NCBI GenBank assembly: GCA_030692365.1
Contig: JAUYCC010000026.1
Span: forward strand, 1 to 64,000
Reading direction: 5' to 3'
Source: Pelolinea sp.
GTDB taxonomy: Bacteria > Chloroflexota > Anaerolineae > Anaerolineales > Anaerolineaceae
Length of the DNA stretch: 64,000 nt
The translations under genes were made by a program, and so were the position numbers. Shown one piece after another: positions 15,367-24,073 of the stretch; the stretch's first letter is position 1; each line of letters starts with the position of its first letter. The notes beneath the pieces were generated by a model, which was given only the letters and a program-made list of their open reading frames with translations, was not told the origin of the DNA and did no database searches.

Positions 15367-16353
15367 TTACGCGTGTTCGCGTTCCATTACGCGGTTGACA
15401 GCGTCAATAATCTTTTCAACCGATGGCAGCACGCGCTGCTCCAACACCGGGCTGAAGGGCATGGGTACGTCTTCTGAAGTCACACGGATAACCGGCGCGT
15501 CCAGGTAATAAAGCGCTTTCTCAGCCGCAATGGCCGCGATTTCGGAGCTCACGCTGCACTCGCGCCAGGTTTCCTGCACCACCACCAGGCGGTGTGTCTT
15601 CTGGATGGACGCAAGGATTTTCTTTTCATCCAGCGGATCCACCGTGCGCAGGTCAATAATTTCCACATTCACACCCTGCGCAGCCAGTTTTTCGGCCGCT
15701 TTCAGGCAGAATGACACCATATACGCGTAGGTTACGATGGTCACATCTGCGCCTTCACGCACTACCGCCGCTTCACCCAGCGGGATTGTATATTCTTCTT
15801 CCGGAACAGGCCCTTTGACGCCGTAAAGTTTTTTATGCTCAAAGAACAGCACCGTGTTATTGTCGCGGATGGCGCTCTTTAACAGCCCTTTTGCGTCATA
15901 GGGAGTGGCCGGTGTGACCACTTTGATCCCCGGTACAAAGGAAAACAACGATTCAAAGCTGTTGCTGTGCTGCGCGCCGGCCGAAAGGTAAGCGCCAATT
16001 GGAGCGCGGATGACCAGCGGCATTTCCAGAACACCGCCGAACATATAACGCATTTTGGCAGCCTGGTTGATTATCATTTCCGAAGGTAGGGTAATCCAGT
16101 CCGAGAACTGCAATTCGATCACCGGCCGGATGCCAGTCGCCGCGGCACCGACACCCATGCCGACATAGCCCAGTTCTGCGATGGGCATATCAATAATGCG
16201 TTCCGCGCCAAATTCATCGAACAGACCTTTGGTGACGCCGTTCGCCCCGCCGTAGTGGCCAATGTCAATACCCCACAGAACCACATTTTTATCACGGCGC
16301 ATTTCTTCGGCTAGCGCTTCACCCAATGCCTGGTTATAAAAGATTTCTCTCAT
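15367..16353 (-). CDS. acoB: TPP-dependent acetoin dehydrogenase E1 beta subunit
   Basis: A 328-residue beta subunit of the alpha2-beta2 E1 type. It begins 'EIFYNQALGEALAEEMRRD', has 'VVLWGIDIGHYGG', 'RIIDMPIAELGYVGMGVGAA' and the C-terminal transketolase-like domain with 'VNVEIIDLRTVDPLDEKKI'. The beta subunit supplies half of the thiamine-diphosphate site and docks to E2. It lies between acoA (34 bp) and the broken acoX (32 bp). 'LGVGAPYG'-type mobile loops of pyruvate E1 beta are replaced by 'IGAYLSAGAQHSNS', which fits the acetoin or branched type. Exact substrate is inferred from gene company. Confidence 0.87.
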   Translation of the reverse strand: MREIFYNQALGEALAEEMRRDKNVVLWGIDIGHYGGANGVTKGLFDEFGAERIIDMPIAELGYVGMGVGAAATGIRPVIELQFSDWITLPSEMIINQAAKMRYMFGGVLEMPLVIRAPIGAYLSAGAQHSNSFESLFSFVPGIKVVTPATPYDAKGLLKSAIRDNNTVLFFEHKKLYGVKGPVPEEEYTIPLGEAAVVREGADVTIVTYAYMVSFCLKAAEKLAAQGVNVEIIDLRTVDPLDEKKILASIQKTHRLVVVQETWRECSVSSEIAAIAAEKALYYLDAPVIRVTSEDVPMPFSPVLEQRVLPSVEKIIDAVNRVMEREHA

Positions 16354-16387
16354 GGTTATCTCCTGAGTCTATTTTCCATAAATGTCG

Positions 16388-17347
16388 TTACGCCCAAAGG
16401 CCTTCCAAAGCGGTTTCGGGATCGGGCAGCGGGCTGGTACGTGCGAATTCAACCGCTTCCTCCAGTTCCTTCTTAACCGCTTCTTCCACTTCAGTTGCCT
16501 CCCCATTTGTTAATACGCCCTGTTCAACCAGTTTCTTGCGGAAAGGGGCGATGGGTTCGCGTTTCAGCCATTCCTTCACTTCTTCCGGCGGCCGGTAGGT
16601 ATCCTGTTCGCCTTCAAAGTGCGCGCGCCAGCGGTAGGTCTTGCACTCAATCAGTGTGGGACCATCTCCCCGGCGGGCACGTTCCACAGCTTCTCTAACT
16701 GCTTCAAATACTGCGACCACGTCATTGCCATCCACCACCAGCCCGGGCATGCCATATGCCGCCGCTCTGTCAGCAATATCCTCAATATTGCGCACATTGG
16801 TCTGTCGCGTGCTGACACCGTAAAGATTGTTCTCACAAACATATACAACTGGCAAGTCAAAAGCGCTGGCAATATTGACCGATTCATGGAAGGTGCCTTC
16901 ACTGGCAGCGCCATCTCCGAAGAAACAGGCAGCCACCTGCCCGGATTTGCGGTATTTGGCACTGAGTCCCGCGCCGGTGGCGATGGGGATGCCTCCGCCG
17001 ACAATGCCATTGGCGCCCAGGATGCCCAGCTTTGGCCAGGCAATGTGCATTGAACCGCCTTTGCCCTTGTTATATCCAGTCGCTTTGCCAAAAAGTTCTG
17101 CCATCATAAATTTCATCTCGCCGCCCTTGGCCAGGATGTGTCCGTGGCCGCGGTGGGTGCTGGTGATGTAATCGTCATCATTGAGCGCGGCGCATACCCC
17201 GGCAGCGATGGCTTCTTCGCCGAGATAGAGGTGTACAAATCCCGGCAGTTCGCCTGCCGCAAAAAGCTCTTTTACTTGGTTCTCAAAATACCGGATGCGC
17301 AGCATGGTGCGGTACATGTGAATCAGTCTTTCATTTGAAATCTCCAT
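16388..17347 (-). CDS. acoA: TPP-dependent acetoin dehydrogenase E1 alpha subunit
   Basis: A 319-residue E1 alpha subunit. The thiamine-diphosphate motif is 'GDGAASEGTFHESVNIAS...VCENNLYG', and the active-site loop is 'TSTHRGHGHILAKGG'; 'NKGKGGSMHI' follows. E1 decarboxylates or cleaves a 2-oxo substrate and passes the two-carbon unit to lipoyl-E2. I start it at 17347, where an AAGGAG site precedes the ATG; the 17 extra residues of the track ORF are not family-like. It follows the SDR gene by 67 bp, a gap with a small AT-rich inverted repeat (TTGAGACTCAA), and heads the aco gene set. Confidence 0.88.
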   Translation of the reverse strand: MEISNERLIHMYRTMLRIRYFENQVKELFAAGELPGFVHLYLGEEAIAAGVCAALNDDDYITSTHRGHGHILAKGGEMKFMMAELFGKATGYNKGKGGSMHIAWPKLGILGANGIVGGGIPIATGAGLSAKYRKSGQVAACFFGDGAASEGTFHESVNIASAFDLPVVYVCENNLYGVSTRQTNVRNIEDIADRAAAYGMPGLVVDGNDVVAVFEAVREAVERARRGDGPTLIECKTYRWRAHFEGEQDTYRPPEEVKEWLKREPIAPFRKKLVEQGVLTNGEATEVEEAVKKELEEAVEFARTSPLPDPETALEGLWA

Positions 17348-17414
17348 TGTTGCTCCTTTTTTCTTTAATTTGAGACTCAAATTGATTCTTAAAATCAATT
17401 ATTTTTATCAATTA

Positions 17415-18182
17415 CTAAGTGTCCATAAACTCGCCGCCGGATACCACCAGCTGCTCACCAGTGATATGCGAAGCCAGGTCAGACGCTAAAAACACCGCCG
17501 CGTTAGCCTGATCTTCCGGCAGCGCCATCTTGCCCAGCGGGGTTCGCTCTTCGAGGATTTTCTTAAGCCCCGGTTCCGCTTCTAACACGCCGCGCAGCAT
17601 TTCGGTATCAGTCGCACCGGGCAGGATGCAGTTGACTCGGATGCCGTACTTGCCGAGTTCCAGAGCCATCACCCGTGTCAGGCCGATTACTGCGGATTTG
17701 GAGGAATTATAGGCAGTTCCACCTGGGTCGGCTTTTTTGCCCGATGCAGAGGACATACTGATAATACAGCCGCCCTGCCCCTGGCTAATCATCTGCCTAG
17801 CAGCAGCCTGAGAACAGAGGAAATTGCCGCGCACATTGACATCGTAGACTAGTTCAAAATCCGCCAGCGGGAATTCGATAAAGGGGTGCGAACGGTGTAT
17901 GCCGGCATTATTGATTAAAATGTCCAGCTTTCCAAATTTACCCACCACGGTTTTAATCGCCATCTCAACACTCTCAGGGCTAGATACGTCCAAAAGAACC
18001 GCTGCGGCTGAACCAGGCGATTTGGCATTGATCTGGTCAGCGGTCTCCCTGATCCATTCTTCCTTGATGTCACCAACCACCACCTTGGAGCCTTGATTGA
18101 CGAAAACTTGAGCCATGGCTTTGCCAATACCACGACCTGCGCCGGTAACCAGCGCTACTTTTCCTTCGAGTAATTTCATCAT
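17415..18182 (-). CDS. Short-chain dehydrogenase/reductase
   Basis: An SDR of about 255 residues: NAD(P) motif 'TGAGRGIGKAM', 'NNAG' after strand 4, catalytic Ser in 'ISMSSASGKK' and Y-x3-K in 'YNSSKSA'. The loop after strand 2 ends 'VVGDIKEE', an acidic residue that favours NAD. The close resemblance to glucose/gluconate and acetoin (diacetyl) reductases does not settle the substrate. Beside acoABC an acetoin-forming role is tempting, but the upstream sugar genes make a sugar or polyol oxidation equally likely. Start at 18182 chosen by the GGGTG site; 18179 is as good. Confidence 0.85.
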   Translation of the reverse strand: MMKLLEGKVALVTGAGRGIGKAMAQVFVNQGSKVVVGDIKEEWIRETADQINAKSPGSAAAVLLDVSSPESVEMAIKTVVGKFGKLDILINNAGIHRSHPFIEFPLADFELVYDVNVRGNFLCSQAAARQMISQGQGGCIISMSSASGKKADPGGTAYNSSKSAVIGLTRVMALELGKYGIRVNCILPGATDTEMLRGVLEAEPGLKKILEERTPLGKMALPEDQANAAVFLASDLASHITGEQLVVSGGEFMDT

Positions 18183-18198
18183 TGCACCCAATTTACTT

Positions 18199-18987
18199 TC
18201 ATCCCTTGATCAATTTCAAGGCTGCGGCGGCTGCTTCCTTGGAAGGACCGACAGGTTCAAATTCCAGGCCGACGTAATGCTTGTAGCCTGCGTCGCGCAG
18301 TTTAGCGAGCACTACCGGAAAATTGATCTCTCCGGTGCCTGGCTGGTGTCGGCCGGGCACATCAGCTACATGCACATGGCCGATCGCATCCAGGTTCCTG
18401 GTTAGGCGTTCGATCAGGTTTCCTTCAGTGATTTGCTGATGGTAGATATCAAACAACAGGCGGATATTGGGGCTGTTGACTTTGCGCACCAATTCAAAGC
18501 CAACCTCCGAGTTTTTTAGCCAGTAACCAGCATGGTCCACCAAGTTATTAAGTGGTTCGAGAACTATTGTGATACCGGCGTTTTCTGCCAGCGGCGCGAT
18601 AAGCTTCATGCCCTCGAGGACACTCTGGTATTTCTCCTTTTCACTTAATTCAGGGAACTGGAATTTAACGCTGCGATCATCACCCAGTTCGTCGGTCAGG
18701 AGGAACATTTCCTTCGTCTTCATTTCCACGCCCATAGCCAGTGACTCCTTAATACCAGCCACGAAGCTCTCGCGGTGGGCGGGATTGATGAGCGTACCGC
18801 CGCGGTTGGACTGGAAGGTAGCGATAGCGATTCCTACATCATTAGCTGTTTTCTTAATGGCTGGCATATCTTTGTTATCCCAGTTCCAGAATTCCACCGC
18901 GTCAAACCCCTGTTCCTTGGCAATTTTTATACGATCAAGGAAGGGATACTCGGTGTAAATCATCTCGATACAAACTGATGCTTTCAT
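18199..18987 (-). CDS. Hydroxypyruvate-isomerase-like TIM-barrel protein
   Basis: A 262-residue xylose-isomerase-like barrel. 'VLEPLNN', 'LLFDIYHQQITEGNL', 'HVHVADVPGRHQPGTGEINF' and 'GLEFEP' match the metal-binding Glu, Asp/His and Glu positions, and the last-but-one motif is characteristic of hydroxypyruvate isomerase (Hyi) and its relatives. Relatives act on hydroxypyruvate/tartronate semialdehyde or on C4/C5 ketoses such as 3-oxo-tetronate and erythrulose phosphate. The operon contains dehydrogenases and a transketolase, so a ketose or keto-acid isomerisation step is likely. It lies 16 bp before the SDR gene. Confidence 0.8.
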   Translation of the reverse strand: MKASVCIEMIYTEYPFLDRIKIAKEQGFDAVEFWNWDNKDMPAIKKTANDVGIAIATFQSNRGGTLINPAHRESFVAGIKESLAMGVEMKTKEMFLLTDELGDDRSVKFQFPELSEKEKYQSVLEGMKLIAPLAENAGITIVLEPLNNLVDHAGYWLKNSEVGFELVRKVNSPNIRLLFDIYHQQITEGNLIERLTRNLDAIGHVHVADVPGRHQPGTGEINFPVVLAKLRDAGYKHYVGLEFEPVGPSKEAAAAALKLIKG

Positions 18988-19009
18988 TTTCTATCCTTAT
19001 AAAAAAGAT

Positions 19010-20044
19010 TTAATTATTTGTCAAAACCGCACATGATTCTCGTTCAATTAATTGGGCTTTAAGAACTACACGTTTATAAACAGGTTCAGTGTCATGATTG
19101 CGCTTGAGATGCTGCTTAATTTGGATGCGCTCAATCAACAGGTCCACTGCCATTTTAGCCATTTCCCCTATGGGTTGTGCCATGGTTGTCAGAGCGGGAT
19201 AGACCGTCCGGGATAAGGGGATATTATCAAATCCCACCAGCGAGATATGCTCCGGGATCCTTTTTCCACTAACTTGAATTGCGCGGATTGCGCCCAGCGC
19301 CATCATATCATTGCATACAAATACAGCGGTTGGAGGGTCAGGGTTTTTCAGCAGCTCCCTCATACAAGTTTCCCCGCTCTCATACCGGAAATCACCCTGA
19401 TGGATAAGGGCTTCATCAATTGGAATGCCTGCATCTTCCAGAGCACGTTTATATCCTTCCACGCGTAATGCGCTGGGAGTCGCCAGTGATGGACCCGCAA
19501 TACAGGCAATGCGTTTATGGTTGAGGGAGATCAGATAGCGAGTAGCGTCATACCCTCCCTTGTGGTTGTCAATCAGGACAATATCGGAAGTTAGACTGGG
19601 AATATCACGGTCCGCGACCACGATGGGAATATCCACATCCATCGGTTTAAAAATGTTTTCCTTCGCGGCGCCTGCGGAAATAAATATGATTCCGTCAACC
19701 TGTTTCTCAAGGAGAACATCAATATATCTTTTTTCCTTCTCACGGTCATCGTCGGTGTTGCACAGGATGACGCTGTAACCGTATTCAAAACCTTTGTCCT
19801 CAATTTTCCGGGAAATTTCAGCAAAAAAGAGGTTTGAAATATCAGGGATAACAAGTCCGATGGTTCGGGTGCGCCCGCTGCGCAAGCTGCGCGCCAGCGT
19901 ATTGGGTCGGTAATTAAGCGCTTCCATCGCGCCATAAACGCGTGCCTTCAGGTCATCGCTGACATAACGGGTCTCATTGATCACGTGTGATACGGTTGTG
20001 ATCGAAACTCCCGCTTTTTCTGCGACATCTTTAATATTAGCCAT
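19010..20044 (-). CDS. LacI-family transcriptional regulator
   Basis: A 344-residue repressor. The helix-turn-helix 'IKDVAEKAGVSITTVSHVINETRYVS' and hinge helix 'RPNTLARSLRSGRT' are at the N-terminus; a periplasmic-binding-protein-like sugar domain follows ('IGLVIPDISNLFFAEI', 'VFVCNDMMALGAIRAI', 'ISLVGFDNIPLSR'). It resembles RbsR/CcpA-type repressors whose operators are built on TTTGCGCAAA. That sequence stands at the head of this operon (30684-30695), and a 9/10 match precedes rbsD (25537-25546), so this protein most likely controls its own operon in response to the imported sugar. It is a mid-operon gene, seven bases after the dehydrogenase gene. Confidence 0.88.
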   Translation of the reverse strand: MANIKDVAEKAGVSITTVSHVINETRYVSDDLKARVYGAMEALNYRPNTLARSLRSGRTRTIGLVIPDISNLFFAEISRKIEDKGFEYGYSVILCNTDDDREKEKRYIDVLLEKQVDGIIFISAGAAKENIFKPMDVDIPIVVADRDIPSLTSDIVLIDNHKGGYDATRYLISLNHKRIACIAGPSLATPSALRVEGYKRALEDAGIPIDEALIHQGDFRYESGETCMRELLKNPDPPTAVFVCNDMMALGAIRAIQVSGKRIPEHISLVGFDNIPLSRTVYPALTTMAQPIGEMAKMAVDLLIERIQIKQHLKRNHDTEPVYKRVVLKAQLIERESCAVLTNN

Positions 20045-20050
20045 TATTAT

Positions 20051-21052
20051 CTAACAGGAACCTGTCAAAATGATTTTTCCGCAGTTTTCTGAAAGAAAAA
20101 CCTCAAAGGCTTTTTCCGCGTCCTTTAATGGGTACCGGTGAGTCACCACTTTTTCCGCCCACAAACCTTTGCGGATCATGGACACCATTTCGTTAAACTC
20201 ATGCGTGTTGAAATTGCGCGACGCATAAATGGTCAGTTCGCGCTGGATCATCTCCCAGGGATCTACAGTCAGACTGTGACTGACGCCGATAATGGCCAGT
20301 ATGCCTCGCTTCTTTATCATCTTTAACGCCTGATGAGCGGCTTTTTCGTTCCCCACACACTCAAAACCCACTTCAATTCCCCGTCCGCTGGTCCAGTCCA
20401 GAATTTTCGCTTCTGTGTCTTTATCTGTGGGATCCAGAATGAGTTCGGGATGGTTATATTTTGCGGCCATTTCCTGGCGATAGGGGTTCATATCAAATAC
20501 AGCCACCCGGGCACCCAAAAAAGTCGCCACCGCGGCCGCTTCAAACCCGATCGGGCCAGCCCCCCACACCGCCACCTGATCACCAGGTTTCAATCCGGCG
20601 CGTTTGACAGCGCGGAAAGCAGTGCCGAGCACATCCACAATGAGCGCGCCGGTTTCATAAGAAATATCATCCAGCAGCGGGTGGCAGTTATCCTCGGGTA
20701 TCAGCAGGTATTCCGCGAAACCACCATCCCATTCATACCCCGGCACCTGCAGTTGGTTACAAAAATACAGATCGCCGTTCAGGCAGTGCTCGCAGGCACG
20801 GCAGGTGATGTGGCAGTTGATCGCCACCCGGTCGCCCACCCGCGCCCAGGATGGTTTATCTACCTCAACAATCTTCCCGGCAATCTCATGCCCGGGGATG
20901 GTTTTCTGCCCTTCTTCAAGCAAGGGGTGGCGGTCTGTTCCGCAAATGCCGGCTGCGGTAACTTTTACAACTACATTTTTTCCATTTGGTTTTGGCGTTG
21001 GAATTTCATCAATTGATATTTTTCCGTCTCCTAAAAAATGAACACCGAACAT
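20051..21052 (-). CDS. Zinc-dependent sugar/polyol dehydrogenase (MDR family)
   Basis: A 333-residue medium-chain dehydrogenase. Catalytic zinc ligands are Cys in 'GICGTD' (about 37) and 'GHE' (about 54-56); the structural zinc loop is 'CHITCRACEHCLNGDLYFC'. The Rossmann fingerprint is 'VWGAGPIGFEA' and the loop 'VFDMNPYRQ' has an Asp that favours NAD. It resembles sorbitol/threonine-type dehydrogenases. It is one of three zinc dehydrogenases in the window and follows the low-GC UroD-like gene. Substrate unknown; oxidation of a sugar alcohol or aldose C-OH is likely. Confidence 0.85.
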   Translation of the reverse strand: MFGVHFLGDGKISIDEIPTPKPNGKNVVVKVTAAGICGTDRHPLLEEGQKTIPGHEIAGKIVEVDKPSWARVGDRVAINCHITCRACEHCLNGDLYFCNQLQVPGYEWDGGFAEYLLIPEDNCHPLLDDISYETGALIVDVLGTAFRAVKRAGLKPGDQVAVWGAGPIGFEAAAVATFLGARVAVFDMNPYRQEMAAKYNHPELILDPTDKDTEAKILDWTSGRGIEVGFECVGNEKAAHQALKMIKKRGILAIIGVSHSLTVDPWEMIQRELTIYASRNFNTHEFNEMVSMIRKGLWAEKVVTHRYPLKDAEKAFEVFLSENCGKIILTGSC

Positions 21053-21070
21053 AAATCTCTCCTTTAAGTA

Positions 21071-22231
21071 TCATAATTTTTCATTCAGGACTTCTTCATA
21101 AATAGCTAACACATTTTCTATAGGAGTATCAGGTTGAAAATCATGTGACGGTGAAATTATGTAACCGTTATATTTTCCAAGCGTTCTAATTCTTTGTCTC
21201 ACTTCCTCCTTAACATCTTCTACCGTCCCATGGGGTAGAGTTTCTTGTTCGTCTATCCCACCAAAAAATACAATTTCTTTTCCAAACTCATTTCCTAATT
21301 CAAATGGATCCATTCCAGTAGCTCGCGGCTGGATAGGATTTAGAATATCCACGCCAATCTCGATTAGGTCCGGAATAATTGGACGAATTCCTCCACATGA
21401 ATGATGACAATACTTCAGCCCAAAGCTATGCACTACAGATACTGTTTTTTCATAACGTGGTTTTATAAATTTTCTCCACATCTTTGGACTCATCATCATT
21501 CCTTTTTGTGATCCAAAATCATCTCCGCAGAAAACACCATCAACTTTTCCTTTTACTTTTTCCATGCATCTTTTAAGGTATGTAATATTAAAATCACATA
21601 CTTTATCTAGTAAGGTTTCAGCGGAATTTGGAGATATTACTAAATCTATAAATAATTTTTCTGTTCCCCTAATAAACCTGGAAATATCGTGGAATCCATT
21701 CATCATGAGGAAAATGAAAAAACCATCAAATCTCGGTACTAAATCTGATAATGAGGCATAATCATACAAATCTAAATCTGGAGAGGGATAAGAAACTATT
21801 GTCTTATAATCGTCTATTTTTGAAAGAGGTGGATCATACATTTCAATATATGTTCCATAAGGGTACTCGAATTCTTTAAATTTAATTCCCCACGCTCCTT
21901 CAATCGTGTTGTCTTTTAAGCGCTTAATCAAAGGAAAACCATACCAATTACCAATTGTTTTATCTTTCGAAGTTGGGCAACCAAGAATTACCAAATCTAC
22001 ACCCAATTTTTTTCGAAGAGCTATTTCATGATCAGTCCCAAATTCTCTTGGTCCAACTTTTGTTGAATACGTGCTTGTACTGGACGGATTAGGGGGTATT
22101 TCTTTATCAATCCCTAAATATTTCACTAAACGTTCAATTACCTCATATGTTGCATCAAATGCTAGCGGTAAGCGATCAGCAGGTTTATGTTCAATTGCTT
22201 TGTAAACTCTCTCTCTGCTCAGCATATTCAT
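21071..22231 (-). CDS. Uroporphyrinogen-decarboxylase-family (methyltransferase-like) protein
   Basis: A 386-residue UroD-fold protein ('RERVYKAIEHKPADRLPL', 'DDFGSQKGMMMSPKMWRKFIKP', 'YCHHSCGGI', 'FFGGIDEQETLPHGT'). It has the H-x2-C motif of the zinc-dependent methyltransferase branch (MtaA/MtbA-like), not the features of true heme-pathway HemE. Its role in sugar operons is unknown. The gene is much richer in A+T than its neighbours (about one third G+C in a sampled 60-base stretch at 21121, well below the flanking dehydrogenase), suggesting separate acquisition. The start overlaps the transketolase C-subunit stop as ATGA, so it is nevertheless translationally coupled. Confidence 0.78.
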   Translation of the reverse strand: MNMLSRERVYKAIEHKPADRLPLAFDATYEVIERLVKYLGIDKEIPPNPSSTSTYSTKVGPREFGTDHEIALRKKLGVDLVILGCPTSKDKTIGNWYGFPLIKRLKDNTIEGAWGIKFKEFEYPYGTYIEMYDPPLSKIDDYKTIVSYPSPDLDLYDYASLSDLVPRFDGFFIFLMMNGFHDISRFIRGTEKLFIDLVISPNSAETLLDKVCDFNITYLKRCMEKVKGKVDGVFCGDDFGSQKGMMMSPKMWRKFIKPRYEKTVSVVHSFGLKYCHHSCGGIRPIIPDLIEIGVDILNPIQPRATGMDPFELGNEFGKEIVFFGGIDEQETLPHGTVEDVKEEVRQRIRTLGKYNGYIISPSHDFQPDTPIENVLAIYEEVLNEKL

Positions 22232-23196
22232 TTAGCTCTTGTTTTTACAGTTTGATATATTTTTTCCGATGTAAAACCACAACGCTCAAGTAGAGTCGGG
22301 TAAGTAGCAATATGAACAAATTCATCCTGCGTGCCAATTCGAACCAGCCTGGCAGCTGAGCCTTCTTCGGCCAATACTTCTGCAACTGCAGAACCCAGTC
22401 CGCCAATAATGTTGTGTTCTTCTGCGGTAAAAATCATGTCTGTTTCTCTGGCTGCCTTTTTTACAGCTTCCACATCAAGGGGTTTCAATGTGTGCATATC
22501 CAGTACGCGAGTAGAAATGCCCTCTTTCTCAAGGAGAGCAGCTGCATCCAACGCTGCTGCGACCAGAGAGCCAGTCCCAATTAACGTGACATCCTTGCCA
22601 TCTTTCAAGGTGATAGCTTTCCCTATTTCAAAATCAAACTCTTCTTTATACACGATTGGATGATTTTCTCCACCCGTAAACCGCAGGTACACAGGTCCCT
22701 TATATTCCGCTGCGGCCCAGGTAGCTTTCATTACTTCCGCTCCATCCGCGGGGGAAAGAATAACCATATTCGGAATTGAACGCATAATTGCAATATCTTC
22801 GATAGCGTAATGGGTTGTACCCAATGTACCCATCACATAACCACCGTGTGACCCAATTACTTTTACATTAAGTTTAGGATAGGCTACATCTGTACGCACT
22901 TGCTCACAGGCGCGCATGGAAGAAAAGCAAGCGAAACTGGTAGCGAAAACAGTCTTGCCATACAAGGCCATCCCTGCCGCCACACCGATCATATTCTGCT
23001 CAGCAATGCCTACTTGGAAGAAACGGTCAGGAAAAGTTTTGGAAAATTCCCTCACTTTGGTGGCATCTGCCAGATCAGCAGTGACCACCACCACCTCCGG
23101 TTTTTCCTTCGCGATTTCAAGAATGGTTTTACCGAAAGTTCCCCTTTCACCCAACTCTGACCATCTTTTAGCGTTGGTTTCGTTAACAGTTAGCAT
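22228..23196 (-). CDS. Transketolase-like C-terminal subunit
   Basis: A 322-residue protein covering the pyrimidine-binding and C-terminal domains of transketolase: 'FFQVGIAEQNMIGVAAGMAL' with the catalytic Glu, 'TSFACFSSMRACEQVRTDV', 'GSHGGYVMGTLGTTHYAIED' and C-terminal 'ISTRVLDMHTLKPLD'. With the adjacent N-subunit (overlap 7 bp) it makes a two-polypeptide transketolase, which moves a two-carbon ketol unit between sugar phosphates. Split transketolases are common in archaea and in bacterial pathways for uncommon pentoses, including apulose 4-phosphate. Confidence 0.87.
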   Translation of the reverse strand: MLTVNETNAKRWSELGERGTFGKTILEIAKEKPEVVVVTADLADATKVREFSKTFPDRFFQVGIAEQNMIGVAAGMALYGKTVFATSFACFSSMRACEQVRTDVAYPKLNVKVIGSHGGYVMGTLGTTHYAIEDIAIMRSIPNMVILSPADGAEVMKATWAAAEYKGPVYLRFTGGENHPIVYKEEFDFEIGKAITLKDGKDVTLIGTGSLVAAALDAAALLEKEGISTRVLDMHTLKPLDVEAVKKAARETDMIFTAEEHNIIGGLGSAVAEVLAEEGSAARLVRIGTQDEFVHIATYPTLLERCGFTSEKIYQTVKTRAK

Positions 23197-24065
23197 CTTG
23201 TAGTCTCCTTTCCATCGGTGGAAAATCCCAGTTCCATATAAGCCTGTCGAGCCTGCTCACTGGTTAAACGGCCATAATGCCATGCGTTATCATCTTCAAA
23301 GAAGGATACACCCTTGCCTTTAATAGTGTGCGCAATAACCACATAAGGACGTCCCACCGGTCTGCTTTTAATATGTAGAGCGTCTAAAATTTCTCCGACA
23401 TTGTGCCCGTCAATTTCTCGCACCAACCAGCCAAATGAACGCCATTTTTCTGCCATATCATCCATTTGGATAATTTCACGGCTGAGTCCATCGCTTTGCA
23501 TACGGTTGCGGTCCACAATTGCCACAAGGTTATCCAGACGGTACTGGTTGGCAGTCATAATTGCCTCCCAGACCGATCCTTCATCACATTCACCATCACC
23601 CAGCAGGCAGTACACGGTGAAATTCTTTTTGTCCAGCTTGGCGCCCAAGGCATACCCGACCGCGATGGGCAGCCCATGCCCCAGCGAACCGGTGGAGGCT
23701 TCAATCCCATAGCGCAGATTCATGCAGGGATGTCCAACCAGGTCACTTTCATCTGTATCGAAGGTTAATAATTGCTCAACGGGAAAATAACCTGCCAATG
23801 CAAGCGCCGGATAATATCCCAAAACGCCATGACCCTTGCTAAGAATAAATCTGTCACGTTCTTCCCAAATGGGATTTTTAGGGTCATGCTTCATGATGTG
23901 AAAATACAATGAGGCTGTAATATCGGTCATAGAATAACCAGGACCCAAATGCGCACCGGCGCCCGCTTTGACCGCGACCAAACCCATATCCACAGAAAGT
24001 TTGCGCATCATGCGGGCTTTCTCTTCGATACCGGTAATTACCTCACATCTTGTTTTTTCGTTCAT
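23190..24065 (-). CDS. Transketolase-like N-terminal subunit
   Basis: A 291-residue subunit with the thiamine-diphosphate-binding domain: 'LGPGYSMTDITASLYF', 'RDRFILSKGHGVLGYYPALA', and the motif 'GDGECDEGSVWEAIMTANQYRLDNLVAIVDRN'. 'EASTGSLGHGLP' supplies phosphate and TPP contacts. It pairs with the C-subunit that follows. It is preceded after 8 bp by a zinc dehydrogenase gene. The operon context (RbsD, ribose-type ABC transporter) argues for pentose entry through this enzyme rather than a housekeeping role. Confidence 0.88.
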   Translation of the reverse strand: MNEKTRCEVITGIEEKARMMRKLSVDMGLVAVKAGAGAHLGPGYSMTDITASLYFHIMKHDPKNPIWEERDRFILSKGHGVLGYYPALALAGYFPVEQLLTFDTDESDLVGHPCMNLRYGIEASTGSLGHGLPIAVGYALGAKLDKKNFTVYCLLGDGECDEGSVWEAIMTANQYRLDNLVAIVDRNRMQSDGLSREIIQMDDMAEKWRSFGWLVREIDGHNVGEILDALHIKSRPVGRPYVVIAHTIKGKGVSFFEDDNAWHYGRLTSEQARQAYMELGFSTDGKETTRC

Positions 24066-24073
24066 TATGTCTC

